A stretch of 43,363 bases of DNA from Frankia torreyi (GCF_000948395.1 NZ_JYFN01000036.1:1-43363), one strand, 5' to 3'. Shown: positions 21,283 through 30,314, numbered from the stretch's first letter. The notes: generated by a model not told the origin, from the letters alone. Made by a program: numbers and translations.

Positions 21283-21440
21283 TGTCCACGTCACCGGCGA
21301 TCCCCCTGCCCACGAGGCGACCTCGACCGGTACGATGGCTTCGCTCGGTGAGACGCCCAGGCGGCACACTCGGGATCCGTACCGGCAAGGGATTGCCGGC
21401 GCGCCCCGATCGGTCGCGCCAGGCGTAGTCATTGATCATG

Positions 21441-21516
21441 GTGGGTGTAGCTCAGCTGGTAGAGCACCGGGTTGTGGTCCCGGTGGTCGCGGGTTCAAGT
21501 CCCGTCACCCACCCCA
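21441..21516 (+). tRNA. tRNA-His (GTG anticodon)
   Basis: A full cloverleaf is readable. The acceptor GTGGGTG pairs with CACCCAC (21506-21512). The D-arm is GCTCAGCTGGTAGAGC. The anticodon stem CCGGG/CCCGG carries loop TTGTGGT (anticodon GTG), and the T-arm is GCGGG-TTCAAGT-CCCGT. C73 at 21513 faces G-1 at 21440, the tRNA-His identity pair. CCA is encoded (21514-21516). A terminator hairpin follows eight bases later. Confidence 0.97.
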
Positions 21517-21523
21517 GGTCAGA

Positions 21524-21557
21524 GCACATGTTGATCTTTTTTCGGATCGACATGTGC
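21524..21557. terminator. Terminator between tRNA-His and the convergent response regulator
   Basis: GCACATGTTGATC (21524-21536) pairs with GATCGACATGTGC (21545-21557), 13 pairs with one G-U, around a loop of TTTTTTCG. It follows the tRNA by seven bases and lies 19 bases from the stop of the minus-strand response regulator, so it can serve both. Confidence 0.8.
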
Positions 21558-21576
21558 CGCTCCCGGGGCCGGGCGG

Positions 21577-22296
21577 TCACTCGATGTCGAACAGGCCCTG
21601 GCGCACCGCGTACATGACGGCCTCCATCCGCGAGTGCAGCTGAAGCTTGTCCAGGATGTTGCGCACGTGGTTCTTGACCGTGTTCTCGCTGATGAACAGC
21701 TTGCGGGCGATCTCCCGGTTCGCGCGGCCCTCCGCGACGAGCTTGAGCACCTCGAGTTCGCGGGCGGTCAGGTGCGGGGCGTTCACGCGGGGACGGTCCT
21801 CGGTGCCGCGGGCCATCGTGGCGAACTCGACCATCAGCTTCGACGCCATCGACGGGCTGATCAGGCTCTGCCCGTTGTGCACGGCGCGAACGGCGTCGGC
21901 CACCTCGTGCGGCGGGATCGACTTGAGCAGGTACCCGACGGCACCCGCCTTGATCGCCTCGAACAGATCGGACTCCTCGTCCGACACGGTGAGCATCACG
22001 ATCCGGGTGCGTGGCACCGCCCGCTTGATCGCCCCGGCCGCGGCGATCCCGTCCCGGCCGGGCATGCGGACGTCCATGAGCACGATGTCCGGCGACGTGC
22101 CGGAGGCCAGGGTCAGCGCCTCCAGTCCGTCGCCGGCGCGGCCGACGACGCTGATGTCCTCCTCGATCTCCAGGACCGTCTGCAGGCCCTGCAGAAAAAG
22201 CTCATGATCGTCTACAACGAGGACCCGGATCGGTGCGGAGCCCTCGACGGAGTCGGCTTCAGCGGCCGACGGCGGCATGACACTGGCCGTCATCAC
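21577..22296 (-). CDS. NarL/FixJ-family response regulator (LuxR-type HTH)
   Basis: Two-component response regulator of 239 residues. The receiver domain (about 22-140) has the acidic pair DD (29-30), phospho-acceptor D75 in IVLMDVRMPG, the conserved Thr in MLTVSDE and Lys in YLLKS. The LuxR-type HTH (about 172-235) contains LTARELEVLKLVAEGRAN and ENTVKNHVRNILDKL. The start is uncertain among closely spaced ATG codons at 22296, 22293 and 22278. No sensor kinase is adjacent, so it is an orphan in this window. Its promoter should lie in the 459-base interval up to the aldehyde dehydrogenase ATG, where I see no gene. Confidence 0.95.
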   Translation of the reverse strand: MMTASVMPPSAAEADSVEGSAPIRVLVVDDHELFLQGLQTVLEIEEDISVVGRAGDGLEALTLASGTSPDIVLMDVRMPGRDGIAAAGAIKRAVPRTRIVMLTVSDEESDLFEAIKAGAVGYLLKSIPPHEVADAVRAVHNGQSLISPSMASKLMVEFATMARGTEDRPRVNAPHLTARELEVLKLVAEGRANREIARKLFISENTVKNHVRNILDKLQLHSRMEAVMYAVRQGLFDIE

Positions 22297-22639
22297 ACAT
22301 CCGGGAATCAGGATCGAATCGTCCGGGCGACGACGCGGACGCGAACGAAAGATGGTTCGGACACCCTTCCACTCTACGTGATGAAGTACACACCAGAGGT
22401 CGTGACAGCGCCCGAGTGACGCCCGCGTCTCCCCCCATTAACGCATCCGACATGCCGGAAATAGTACGCGGTGGACGGTCTCCGCCCACCCGGATCGCCG
22501 GCTTCGGCACCGGAACGGCAGCGGTTTCGGCCGGTCAGGGGGTTGGCGCCCGACCCGGCGCCACTGCCGGACACGGGCCCAGGTCGCGCCAAATCGGACG
22601 ATCCGCGTCCGGTCGCCTAATGAGTGCTTGTCTCGTCAA

Positions 22640-22745
22640 TTGACCGTCCGTCAATCGGTCGGCCCCGATATCTGTGGTCGATCGAATTATCGGATGTGCG
22701 ATATATGGCACTCGACTGGTGGCGCATCTGGCCGTTGACCGTCAA
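22640..22745 (+). promoter_or_regulatory. Paired TTGAC/GTCAA inverted repeats around a candidate promoter
   Basis: TTGACCGTCCGTCAA at 22640-22654 and TTGACCGTCAA at 22735-22745 are both palindromes with identical TTGAC/GTCAA half-sites. They flank an unusually AT-rich stretch (22668-22710, including GATATAT at 22700-22706), a likely -10 region for the aldehyde dehydrogenase gene. A TetR-type dimer binding both sites is plausible. No regulator gene is adjacent. Confidence 0.42.
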
Positions 22746-22755
22746 TCTCATGTGT

Positions 22756-24327
22756 ATGGCCGCGACCACCAGCACTCCCCAGCCGCGACTCCACATCAAG
22801 CCGGGCACGACCTGGTCCGACGCGTTCGCCCGATGCCACGAGCTCGCCCCGGAGGCGTTCGACGCCGACCGCCTGCGCAACCTGTGGGGCGGCGAGTGGC
22901 GCCGCACCGGCGATCCCCTGCACAGCCACTCCCCCGTCGACGGCTCGCCGATCGCCGGGCCGCCCATGCTGGGCCAGGACGAGGCGCAGGAGGCGATCAG
23001 GGCCGCCCTCGACGACCACAAGGAGTGGCGCGACGTGGCGCTGGCCGAGCGCAAGGCCCGCGTGCGCGCCGCGGTCGACGCGATGGACGCCCACCGCGAG
23101 CTGCTCGCGCTGCTGCTCGTCTGGGAGATCGGCAAGCCCTGGCGCCTCGCCCTCACCGACGTCGACCGCGCCCTCGACGGCGTCCGCTGGTACCTCGACG
23201 AGATCGACGGCATGATCGCCGGCCGCAGCCCGCTGCCGGGCCCGGTCAGCAACATCGCGAGCTGGAACTACCCGATGAGCGTGCTCATGCACGCCATGCT
23301 GGTCCAGATGCTCGCCGGCAACGGCACGATCGCGAAGACCCCCACCGACGGCGGGGCCGCCTGCCTGACGCTGGCCAGCGCCCTGGCCCGCCGGGAGGGC
23401 CTGCCGGTCTCGCTGGTCTCGGGATCGGGTTCGCGGCTGTCCTCGGCGCTGGTGCGTGCCCCGGAGATCGGCTGCCTGGCGTTCGTCGGCGGCCGCTCCG
23501 CCGGCGGGCAGGTCGCCGCCGCCCTCGTCGACACCGGAAAGCGCCACTTCCTCGAGCAGGAGGGCCTCAACGCCTGGGGCATCTGGGACTTCTCCCAGTG
23601 GGACACCCTCGCCGCCCACCTGCGCAAGGGCTTCGAGTACGGCAAGCAGCGCTGCACCGCCTACCCGCGCTACGTCGTCCAGCGCCAGTTGTTCGACCGC
23701 TTCCTCGCGATGTACCTGCCGGTGGTCTCGGGGGTCCGGTTCGGCCATCCGCTGGCCGTCGCCGACGACGCCGACCCGCTGCCCGAGCTGGACTACGGTC
23801 CGGTCATCACCGCCGACAAGGCCACGGAACTCGCCGCGAAGATCGACGAGGCGATCACGAAAGGCGGCGTGCCGCTCTACCGCGGCGACATCGCCGACGG
23901 CCGGTTCATCCCCGGGCAGGACACCTCCGCCTACGTCCCGCCGGTGGCGATCCTGCACCCGCCCGCCTCCAGCGCGCTGCGCCACGCCGAGCCGTTCGGG
24001 CCGGTCGACACGATCGTCGTCGTCGACTCCGAGGCCGAGCTGCTGGCGGCCATGAACGCCTCCAACGGCGCGCTGGTCGCCTCCCTGGCCTGCGACGACG
24101 AGTCCTACGCCCGCCGGCTCGCCGGGGAGCTGCAGGCGTTCAAGGTCGGCGTCAACAAGCCGCGTTCGCGCGGCGACCGCGACGAGCCGTTCGGCGGGCG
24201 CGGCGCGTCCTGGAAGGGCGCATTCGTCGGCGGCGCCCACCTCGCCCGGGCCGTCACCGTCGGACCCGACCCCGACGAGCGCCTCGTCGGCAACTTCCCC
24301 AGCTACTCCCTCTACCCCGAGGTCTGA
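22756..24327 (+). CDS. Aldehyde dehydrogenase family protein
   Basis: NAD(P)+-dependent aldehyde dehydrogenase of 523 residues, oxidising an aldehyde to a carboxylate. Features seen: the cofactor-binding ASWNYPM (near 169), the general-base Glu in FLEQEG (E267), nucleophile Cys in GKQRCTAYPR (C300), and the C-terminal EPFGP motif. The sequence around the Glu and Cys is divergent from mainstream ALDHs (usually ELGGK and GQxC), so the substrate cannot be assigned. ATG 22756 or ATG 22750 is the start; neither has a good ribosome site. The Trp-rich upstream open frame to 22624 looks like promoter DNA. Two matching inverted repeats lie upstream. Confidence 0.88.
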   Translation: MAATTSTPQPRLHIKPGTTWSDAFARCHELAPEAFDADRLRNLWGGEWRRTGDPLHSHSPVDGSPIAGPPMLGQDEAQEAIRAALDDHKEWRDVALAERKARVRAAVDAMDAHRELLALLLVWEIGKPWRLALTDVDRALDGVRWYLDEIDGMIAGRSPLPGPVSNIASWNYPMSVLMHAMLVQMLAGNGTIAKTPTDGGAACLTLASALARREGLPVSLVSGSGSRLSSALVRAPEIGCLAFVGGRSAGGQVAAALVDTGKRHFLEQEGLNAWGIWDFSQWDTLAAHLRKGFEYGKQRCTAYPRYVVQRQLFDRFLAMYLPVVSGVRFGHPLAVADDADPLPELDYGPVITADKATELAAKIDEAITKGGVPLYRGDIADGRFIPGQDTSAYVPPVAILHPPASSALRHAEPFGPVDTIVVVDSEAELLAAMNASNGALVASLACDDESYARRLAGELQAFKVGVNKPRSRGDRDEPFGGRGASWKGAFVGGAHLARAVTVGPDPDERLVGNFPSYSLYPEV

Positions 24328-24402
24328 GGGGCAGCGTCGAAGCGGCCCCCTGGGGCGGACGGTCCTCCGCACGAGTCTCGGTGTCCTACGCTGCACCCTG
24401 TG

Positions 24403-24483
24403 ATGAGCTTTACCGGGCAGGGATTCCTCGCCGTCCGGTCCGCCCGAGGGCGGGCCACGGTGCGAGCGGTGGCGGCGCCGTGA
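24403..24483 (+). CDS. Possible 26-residue leader peptide
   Basis: ATG 24403 opens a 26-codon frame (MSFTGQGFLAVRSARGRATV and six more residues) whose TGA overlaps the next gene's GTG as GTGA. A -10-like TACGCT lies about ten bases before the ATG, so the message could be leaderless. The next gene lacks a ribosome site of its own, so it may depend on translation of this frame. It is short and arginine-rich, with no known match; it may be chance. Confidence 0.35.
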   Translation: MSFTGQGFLAVRSARGRATVRAVAAP

Positions 24484-25286
24484 CGGCCTCGACCACCGCC
24501 GCGCGGACCGAGCGGTTCCGCGGGCTGCACCACCCCGGGGCGCCGCTGATCATGCCGAATGCCTGGGACGCGGGGACGGCGCGGGTGCTCGCCGCGGTCG
24601 GCTGCCTGGCGGTGGGGACGACGAGCAGCGGGTTCGCCGGCACGCTCGGCCGGCCCGACCGGTCGGTGACCCGCGACGAGGCGCTCGGGCACGCCGCCGC
24701 GCTCGCGGCCGCCGTGGAGGTGCCGGTCTCCGCCGATCTGGAGAACGGCTACGGCGCCGAGCCGGCCGACGTCGCGGCGACGGTGCGGGCGGCGGTGGAC
24801 GCGGGGCTCGCCGGATGCTCGATCGAGGACTTCACCGGCGACCCGCAGGGCTCGATCCACGAGGTTGGTCTGGCCACCGAGCGGATCGCCGCCGCGGTCG
24901 AGGCGGCGGCCGGGCGGCTCGTGCTCACCGCCCGCGCCGAGAACCATCTGCACGGCCGGGACGACCTCGCCGACACGATCGACCGGTTGCAGCGCTACCA
25001 GCAGGCCGGCGCGGACGTCCTCTACGCCCCGGGGCTGCGTCGCGCGGCGGACATCCGCAGCCTGCTGGCGGAGCTGGACCGGCCGGTCAACGTCCTGCTG
25101 ATGCCGGGCGGGCCGGGCGTGGCGGAGCTCGCCGAGCTCGGCGCCGCGCGGATCTCGACCGGTGGCGCGCTCGCCTTCGCCGCGTTGGGCGCGCTCGGCC
25201 GGTCGGTCCGTGAGCTGCTCGACGGGGCGGCCCCGTCGTTCTGGCCGGACGCCGGGGCGGGACGCGAGCTCGTCCGCGCCTGGTAG
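24480..25286 (+). CDS. Isocitrate lyase/PEP mutase superfamily protein
   Basis: Alpha/beta-barrel enzyme of 268 residues in the isocitrate lyase/PEP mutase superfamily, which make or break C-C or P-C bonds next to carboxylates. Visible family elements are LIMPNAWDAGTARVL, the substrate-binding GTTSSGFAG, the Mg-binding SADLENGYG, and GCSIEDF. The KKCGH catalytic Cys motif of isocitrate lyase is absent, so it is more likely a PEP-mutase-like, carboxyPEP mutase-like or oxaloacetate hydrolase-like enzyme. GTG 24480 is supported by the GTGA overlap with a 26-codon frame. It converges on the polysaccharide deacetylase gene with only 21 bases between stops. Confidence 0.88.
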   Translation: MTASTTAARTERFRGLHHPGAPLIMPNAWDAGTARVLAAVGCLAVGTTSSGFAGTLGRPDRSVTRDEALGHAAALAAAVEVPVSADLENGYGAEPADVAATVRAAVDAGLAGCSIEDFTGDPQGSIHEVGLATERIAAAVEAAAGRLVLTARAENHLHGRDDLADTIDRLQRYQQAGADVLYAPGLRRAADIRSLLAELDRPVNVLLMPGGPGVAELAELGAARISTGGALAFAALGALGRSVRELLDGAAPSFWPDAGAGRELVRAW

Positions 25287-25307
25287 AGGCTGGTCAGCGA
25301 AGGCCGG

Positions 25308-26069
25308 TCAGCGGCCCCGCAGGCCGTGCTCGGCGAGGGGGCCGAGGCGCAGGCCGGCGTCCTCGCACCGGGCGGCGATCTCCGGCAGGGCGCCGAGCGC
25401 GCTGCGCCAGGCACCGGGCGCCGACGTGCAGTCGCAGTCGTGCAGCAGCACGGTGGCCCCGCCGCGCAGGTCGGGCGCGAGGGTGTCCAGGACGCTGCGC
25501 GGGGTCGCCTGCGCCGTCCAGTCCCGACCCCACGCCGACCACAGCACCGGCGTCAGTTCCAGGTCGCGGGCGGCGACGAGCAGTCCGGCGGAGAGGATGC
25601 CGTGCGGCGGCCGGACGAAGCGCGGGGTGCGCCCGGTGACCTCGGCGACCAGGTCGCGGGTGCGCACGAGCTGGTCACGGGTCGACCGCGGGCCGCGCAG
25701 CAGCATCGGGCGGTGGTCCCAGCCGTGCACGGCGAGCTCGTGACCGGCGGCGACCATCTCCCGGGCCAGACTCGGCGAGCGCTCCAGCAGGCTGCCGAGG
25801 ACGAAGAACGTCGAGCGGACGTCGAGTTCGGCGAGCACGTCGAGGAACTGCGGGGTCGAGGCGGGGTCGGGCCCGTCGTCGAAGGTGAGCGCGACGTGGT
25901 CGTCGGCGCCGACCCCGGCGAGCGTCGGGGTGACCCGCAGCCGCAGTCGGCGCAGGGTCGCCAGCGAGGGCAGGCCGTAGGTGAGGCCCGCCGTGGCACT
26001 CAGCGCCACCGCCGTGCGGGCGGCGCGGCGTCCCACGATGGACCCGCGCGTCGTGACGGACCGCGTCAT
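25308..26069 (-). CDS. Polysaccharide deacetylase (CE4, NodB-like)
   Basis: Metal-dependent deacetylase of about 253 residues acting on N- or O-acetylated glycans, probably cell-wall or exported polysaccharide. CE4 motifs are in order: TFDDGPD (motif 1, catalytic and metal Asp), HGWDHRPM (motif 2, H-x3-H metal ligands HG..H), RPPHG (motif 3), and WSAWGRDW and LLHDCD toward the C-terminus. An Arg/Ala-rich N-terminus with a weakly hydrophobic stretch (about 15-32) may be a signal or anchor. ATG 26069 has a GGCAGAG nine bases upstream; GTG 26087 is an alternative. It is divergent from the TerD-HNH gene across a 177-base region. Confidence 0.9.
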   Translation of the reverse strand: MTRSVTTRGSIVGRRAARTAVALSATAGLTYGLPSLATLRRLRLRVTPTLAGVGADDHVALTFDDGPDPASTPQFLDVLAELDVRSTFFVLGSLLERSPSLAREMVAAGHELAVHGWDHRPMLLRGPRSTRDQLVRTRDLVAEVTGRTPRFVRPPHGILSAGLLVAARDLELTPVLWSAWGRDWTAQATPRSVLDTLAPDLRGGATVLLHDCDCTSAPGAWRSALGALPEIAARCEDAGLRLGPLAEHGLRGR

Positions 26070-26246
26070 GACGCCAAACTCTGCCACACGTGCCGCCGCG
26101 CCCCCAGCGCGCCCCGGCCGGCGGCCCGATATGTCAGGACCGACCGCCGTGCGGGCCGATCGGCATACATTCCTTCCACGCAGACGTGTCGACGGCCACC
26201 CGCCGGTGGCGGGCGGTCGTCGCCGCCCCGACCCGCGAAAGGCCCC

Positions 26247-28142
26247 ATGACCCTGGCCCCGACCCTGCAGAAGGGCGCCAACGCACCCGTTCCCGCCGGG
26301 GTGCTACGCGTCGCGGTCGGCTGGGCGCCGGGCCGGGTGGTGGACGTCTGCGCCGTCCTCGTCACCGAGCGGGAGCGGGTTCGCTCCGACGCCGACTTCG
26401 TGTTCTTCAACGCGCCGAGTCACCCCTCGGGCGCGGTCACCCTGACGGCCGCGGGCCCCGGGACGGCCGGCCTGGTGGTGACGCTGCCCCGGGTGGAGCC
26501 GGCGGTGAGCCGGATCGTGATCGCCGGATCCCTCGACTCGGGGACCTTCGCCGACCTCGCCGACCTCGCCGTCGAGCTGACCGACCGAGCGGGCCGGCCG
26601 GTGGCCCGGTTCGTCGCGGAACCCGACGGGCCGGTCACCGCGCTGGTATTCGGGGAGCTCTACCGCCGGGCGGGTGGCTGGCGGTTCCGCGCCGTCGCCC
26701 AGGGCTGGGACAGCGGCCTCGCCGGCCTGGCCCGCGGCTTCGGCATCAACGTCCGCGCCGACATCCCCACCGACGACCCCGACGGCGACGCCCCGACCAG
26801 CACTCACCCGACCAGCGCCCACCCGACCAGCGCCGACGTCACCAGCAGCGGTCCGGCCAGTGACGATGCGGCCGGTCACGAGCCGACCGGTCACGAGCCG
26901 ACCGGTGTGGAGCCCACCCGGGTGCTGCCCGAGGTCGACGCGGATACCCGCTCAGCCAGCGAGGCCGGGGTCGGCGCCGAGGACGCTGTCACTGCCGGGG
27001 AGGAACGCGAGGCCCGCACCGACGAAGAGGCCGCGGCGCAGGCCGAGGTGCCGCGAAGCCGCTCGCCGCGTCCGGCGCGGCGGATCCGGGCGGACTGGTA
27101 TCCCGATCCGGTGCGCCCGGACCACATGCGCTGGTGGGACGGGGACCGCTGGCAGGGTCCGCCCACGCCGATCCTCACGGAGTCGGACACGAGCTGCGGA
27201 CGGTGCGGCGCCCGCAAGCGGTGGCGGCTGCTCGGCGGCCCGCCGGCCTGCGAGGAGTGTGCGCAGGCGATCCGGGCGTACCTGTGGGACTGGCGGGCCC
27301 GCGTGGTGTCGTCGCTGACGCGGGACGACCCGACCGGCGCCGACCTCGAACCGCTGTGGGCCGACCTGCGCTACCAGCGAATTCCGGAGTCGGCGGGCTG
27401 GGAGATCGTCCAGGCGGTCGGGCAGGCACACCTGGAACGGCTGACGGCGTTCGCGTTCACCGACGGGGTGATCGAGCCGGACGAGGTCGACCGCATCGAG
27501 GCGGCCGCCACGCGCCTGCACCTGGCCGGCCCAGAGCTCGACGCCCTGCGCCAACGCCTCGCCCGAGGCCTGGAGCTGACCCGGATCGGCGCCGGCGAGC
27601 TGCCCCGGCTGCCCGCGGGTTCCCTGCACCTCGACCTCGACGAGATCGTGCACCTCGACGCGCCGGCCACCCTGGTCCAGCAGGCCGCGGCCGGCCCCCG
27701 CCACGCCCCGGGTCGGCTGCTCGCCACCAACCGCAAGCTGCGCTTCCTCGGTGAGACCGGGCGGGGCGCCGAACTCGGCCTGTCGAAGATCGTCGAGGTG
27801 GAGGCGCGGGGCGGGTGCGTCGACATCGCCGCTACCACCACCCGTGGCTCGGGCAGCTACCTCGTGGACGACCCGCAGTACGTCGCCGCGGTGCTGGCCG
27901 GGATCCTGCGGGTCGCCCGACGGCAGGTCATCGCGCCGGGCAGCCGGGCGAGCCGGGCGATCCCGCAGGCGGTGAAGGCGGAGGTGTGGCGGCGCGACGG
28001 CGGGGTGTGCGTCGAGTGCGGGGGCGGCGAACACCTGGAGTTCGACCACGTGATCCCGTTCAGCCGCGGCGGCGCGTCCAGCGTCAACAACCTGCAGCTG
28101 CTGTGTCGGCGGTGTAACCGTTCCAAGGGCGCGCGGATCTGA
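26247..28142 (+). CDS. TerD-DUF2510-TerB-like-HNH multidomain protein
   Basis: A 631-residue fusion. Residues 1-170 are a TerD domain (calcium-binding tellurium-resistance family), opening LQKGANAPVPAG. A Thr/Pro/Glu-rich linker with PTSAHPTS and GHEPT repeats follows (180-280). DUF2510 is at 282-303 (DWYPDP...WWDGDRWQ). A four-Cys zinc ribbon uses C317, C320, C335 and C338. A helical TerB-like segment spans about 390-445 (FAFTDGVIEPDEVDRIE) and a PH-like segment about 485-557. An HNH nuclease ends the protein (578-628: C588, C591, D600, H601, N614, C620, C623, N624). ATG 26247 has GAAAGG just upstream. Ter proteins with nucleases have been proposed to be stress or conflict systems that process DNA. 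All nuclease residues look intact. Confidence 0.85.
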   Translation: MTLAPTLQKGANAPVPAGVLRVAVGWAPGRVVDVCAVLVTERERVRSDADFVFFNAPSHPSGAVTLTAAGPGTAGLVVTLPRVEPAVSRIVIAGSLDSGTFADLADLAVELTDRAGRPVARFVAEPDGPVTALVFGELYRRAGGWRFRAVAQGWDSGLAGLARGFGINVRADIPTDDPDGDAPTSTHPTSAHPTSADVTSSGPASDDAAGHEPTGHEPTGVEPTRVLPEVDADTRSASEAGVGAEDAVTAGEEREARTDEEAAAQAEVPRSRSPRPARRIRADWYPDPVRPDHMRWWDGDRWQGPPTPILTESDTSCGRCGARKRWRLLGGPPACEECAQAIRAYLWDWRARVVSSLTRDDPTGADLEPLWADLRYQRIPESAGWEIVQAVGQAHLERLTAFAFTDGVIEPDEVDRIEAAATRLHLAGPELDALRQRLARGLELTRIGAGELPRLPAGSLHLDLDEIVHLDAPATLVQQAAAGPRHAPGRLLATNRKLRFLGETGRGAELGLSKIVEVEARGGCVDIAATTTRGSGSYLVDDPQYVAAVLAGILRVARRQVIAPGSRASRAIPQAVKAEVWRRDGGVCVECGGGEHLEFDHVIPFSRGGASSVNNLQLLCRRCNRSKGARI

Positions 28143-28251
28143 CGGCGGACGGCGGCGAGCAGGACGCGGCGGACGGCCGCACCCAGCTGACGGCTGACGA
28201 GGAATCGGGCGACTCGCCGGGAATGGCGGTTGCATCCCGAGGGAAGGTTCG

Positions 28252-30114
28252 GTGAACGGATCCATGGCACAGGCGGGAGATGCGTCCACGGTGGGGGCGA
28301 ACGACGTGGTGACGAACGACGTGGTGACGAGCGACGCGGTGGCGAGCGACGTGACAGCGGAAAGTGATGGGAGGGCCACGGCACCGGGCGTGTTACCGGT
28401 TTCGGCTGCCCCGCCGGCGCCGCGGACCCTGCCGTCGCAGCCGACGCCGGCTGCCCCGCCGGCCCCCGAGCCGGACGGTGGGACGGCCGCCGTCGGGTCG
28501 GACGGCACGGCGGTGCTCGCCGTCTGGTTCCTGACCACCGAGGAGCGCGGGAATCCGAGCACCGACCTCGACCGGCGCCATCCCGACGGCCGGCCGTGGA
28601 CCACCGGCAACCTCGTCGTGCCGCTCGTGCACGGCCGGGACTACTTCACCCGCCTGCTGGAGACCGTCGAGGGACTCGGCGACGGCGACCTGCTGCTGTT
28701 CACCGACTGGCGCGGGGACCTCGACCAGCGCCTGGACGGCGCCGGCTCCGAGGTCGGCGAGGTGCTGGGCCGGGCGGCCCGGCGCGGGGTGGCGGTCCGC
28801 GGCCTGATGTGGCGGTCCCACCTGGAGCTGCTGTCGTTCAGCTCGAAACCGAACCGGCTGCTCGCTGAGCAGCTCACCAGCTCCGGGGCTCGGGTCGTGC
28901 TGGATCAGCGGGTGCGCCGCGGCGGCTCCCACCACCAGAAGCTGGTCGTCGCGCGTCCCGCCGGCGATCCGGCGGCCGGTGTGGCCTTCGCCGGCGGGAT
29001 CGACCTGTGCTACAACCGGCGCGACGACGCGGCCCACGCGGGCGACCCGCAGAGCCAGCCGATGGCCGCCCCGTACGGCGACGCCCCGCCCTGGCACGAC
29101 ATCCAGGTGGAGGTGCGCGGCCCGGCCGTCGGCGATCTGGAGCACACCTTCCGCGAGCGGTGGGACGACCCGTCGAGCCTGGACAACCCGAACCCGCTGC
29201 GGCGGCTGTTCTACCGGATCCGCCCGGTGGCGACCCGGACCGACGAGCTGCCGCCCCAGCAGCCCGATCCGCCGGCGGCCGGCCCGCACAACGTCCAGAT
29301 CCTGCGGACCTACCCCCGCAAGCTGCGCCCGGCGTACCCGTTCGCCCGCGCGGGCGAACGCTCGATCGCCCGCGCCTACCAGAAGGTGCTCCGCCGCGCC
29401 CGCCGGCTGATCTACCTGGAGGACCAGTACATGTGGTCCGCCGAGGTCGCCCGGCTGTTCGCCGACGCGCTGCGCCGCTCCCCGGAGCTTCATCTGATCA
29501 TCGTGGTGCCGCGTCATCCCACCCAGGGCGGGCGGTTCTCGCTGCCACCGAACCTGGTCGGCCGGGAGCAGGCGCTGGAGCTGTGCCGGGCGGCGGGCGG
29601 CGACCGGGTCGGGGTGTACGACGTCGAGAACCACGCCGGCACCCCCGTGTACGTGCATGCCAAGGCGGTGACGGTCGACGACGTGTGGGCCTCGGTGGGG
29701 TCGGACAACCTCAACCGCCGGTCGTGGACGCACGACAGCGAGCTGGCCGTCGCGACGATCGATGACACGCTGGACCCGCGCGAGCCGCGCGACCCGGCCG
29801 GTCTGGGCGACGGCGCCCGGGTGTTCGCCCGGGACCTGCGGCTGCGGCTGTGGCGCGAGCACCTCGACTGGGCGGGCCCGGACGACGAGCTGCTCGACCC
29901 GGAGACCGGCTTCGCGGCGTTCCGTGCCCGCGCCGAGGACCTGGCCGCCTGGCATGCCGGCGGGCGGGTCGGGGATCGGCCGCCGGGGCGGGTCCGTCCG
30001 CACCGCCCGGCCCGGCTGAGCCGGTTGCGCCGGGCCTGGTCAGCTCCGCTCTACCACTCGATCTACGACCCCGACGGCCGGCCGCACCGGTTGCGCGCCG
30101 CAGGCGAGTGGTGA
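28252..30114 (+). CDS. Phospholipase D-like phosphodiesterase
   Basis: PLD-superfamily protein of 620 residues, likely cleaving or transferring phosphatidyl groups. The two HKD half-sites are H228-Q-K230 (SHHQKLVV) followed by AGGIDLCYN, and H469-A-K471 (VHAKAVTVDDVWASVGSDNLN). The first site has a long insertion before its Asp region. GTG 28252 has GAGGGAAGG four bases upstream. The first ~90 residues are low-complexity with VVTNDVV-type repeats and a Pro/Ala run, without an obvious signal peptide, so a cytoplasmic or peripheral location is likely. It follows the TerD-HNH gene by 109 bases on the same strand, but nothing proves a joint function. Confidence 0.92.
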   Translation: MNGSMAQAGDASTVGANDVVTNDVVTSDAVASDVTAESDGRATAPGVLPVSAAPPAPRTLPSQPTPAAPPAPEPDGGTAAVGSDGTAVLAVWFLTTEERGNPSTDLDRRHPDGRPWTTGNLVVPLVHGRDYFTRLLETVEGLGDGDLLLFTDWRGDLDQRLDGAGSEVGEVLGRAARRGVAVRGLMWRSHLELLSFSSKPNRLLAEQLTSSGARVVLDQRVRRGGSHHQKLVVARPAGDPAAGVAFAGGIDLCYNRRDDAAHAGDPQSQPMAAPYGDAPPWHDIQVEVRGPAVGDLEHTFRERWDDPSSLDNPNPLRRLFYRIRPVATRTDELPPQQPDPPAAGPHNVQILRTYPRKLRPAYPFARAGERSIARAYQKVLRRARRLIYLEDQYMWSAEVARLFADALRRSPELHLIIVVPRHPTQGGRFSLPPNLVGREQALELCRAAGGDRVGVYDVENHAGTPVYVHAKAVTVDDVWASVGSDNLNRRSWTHDSELAVATIDDTLDPREPRDPAGLGDGARVFARDLRLRLWREHLDWAGPDDELLDPETGFAAFRARAEDLAAWHAGGRVGDRPPGRVRPHRPARLSRLRRAWSAPLYHSIYDPDGRPHRLRAAGEW

Positions 30115-30314
30115 CGGCCACCGGCGCCTCCCGGGGCCCGACCGCAGCCCACGCCACCCACGTGCCACCCAGAGCACACCCAACGGGTCGGTAGATGTGC
30201 GGGTAGCACCTCGACCGCACCGACCGGTAGGCACCATGGAGGGATGCCGGTCGATGCCCGCCCGGCATGGGTTGTGCGCCTGCCGCCCGGGGCTGGTTGG
30301 CATCGGGGCGGACG

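Noticed and set aside
22674-24479. Long plus-strand frame fused to the PEP-mutase-like gene
   Set aside because: It lies over the aldehyde dehydrogenase in another frame and has no recognisable protein content before GTG 24480.
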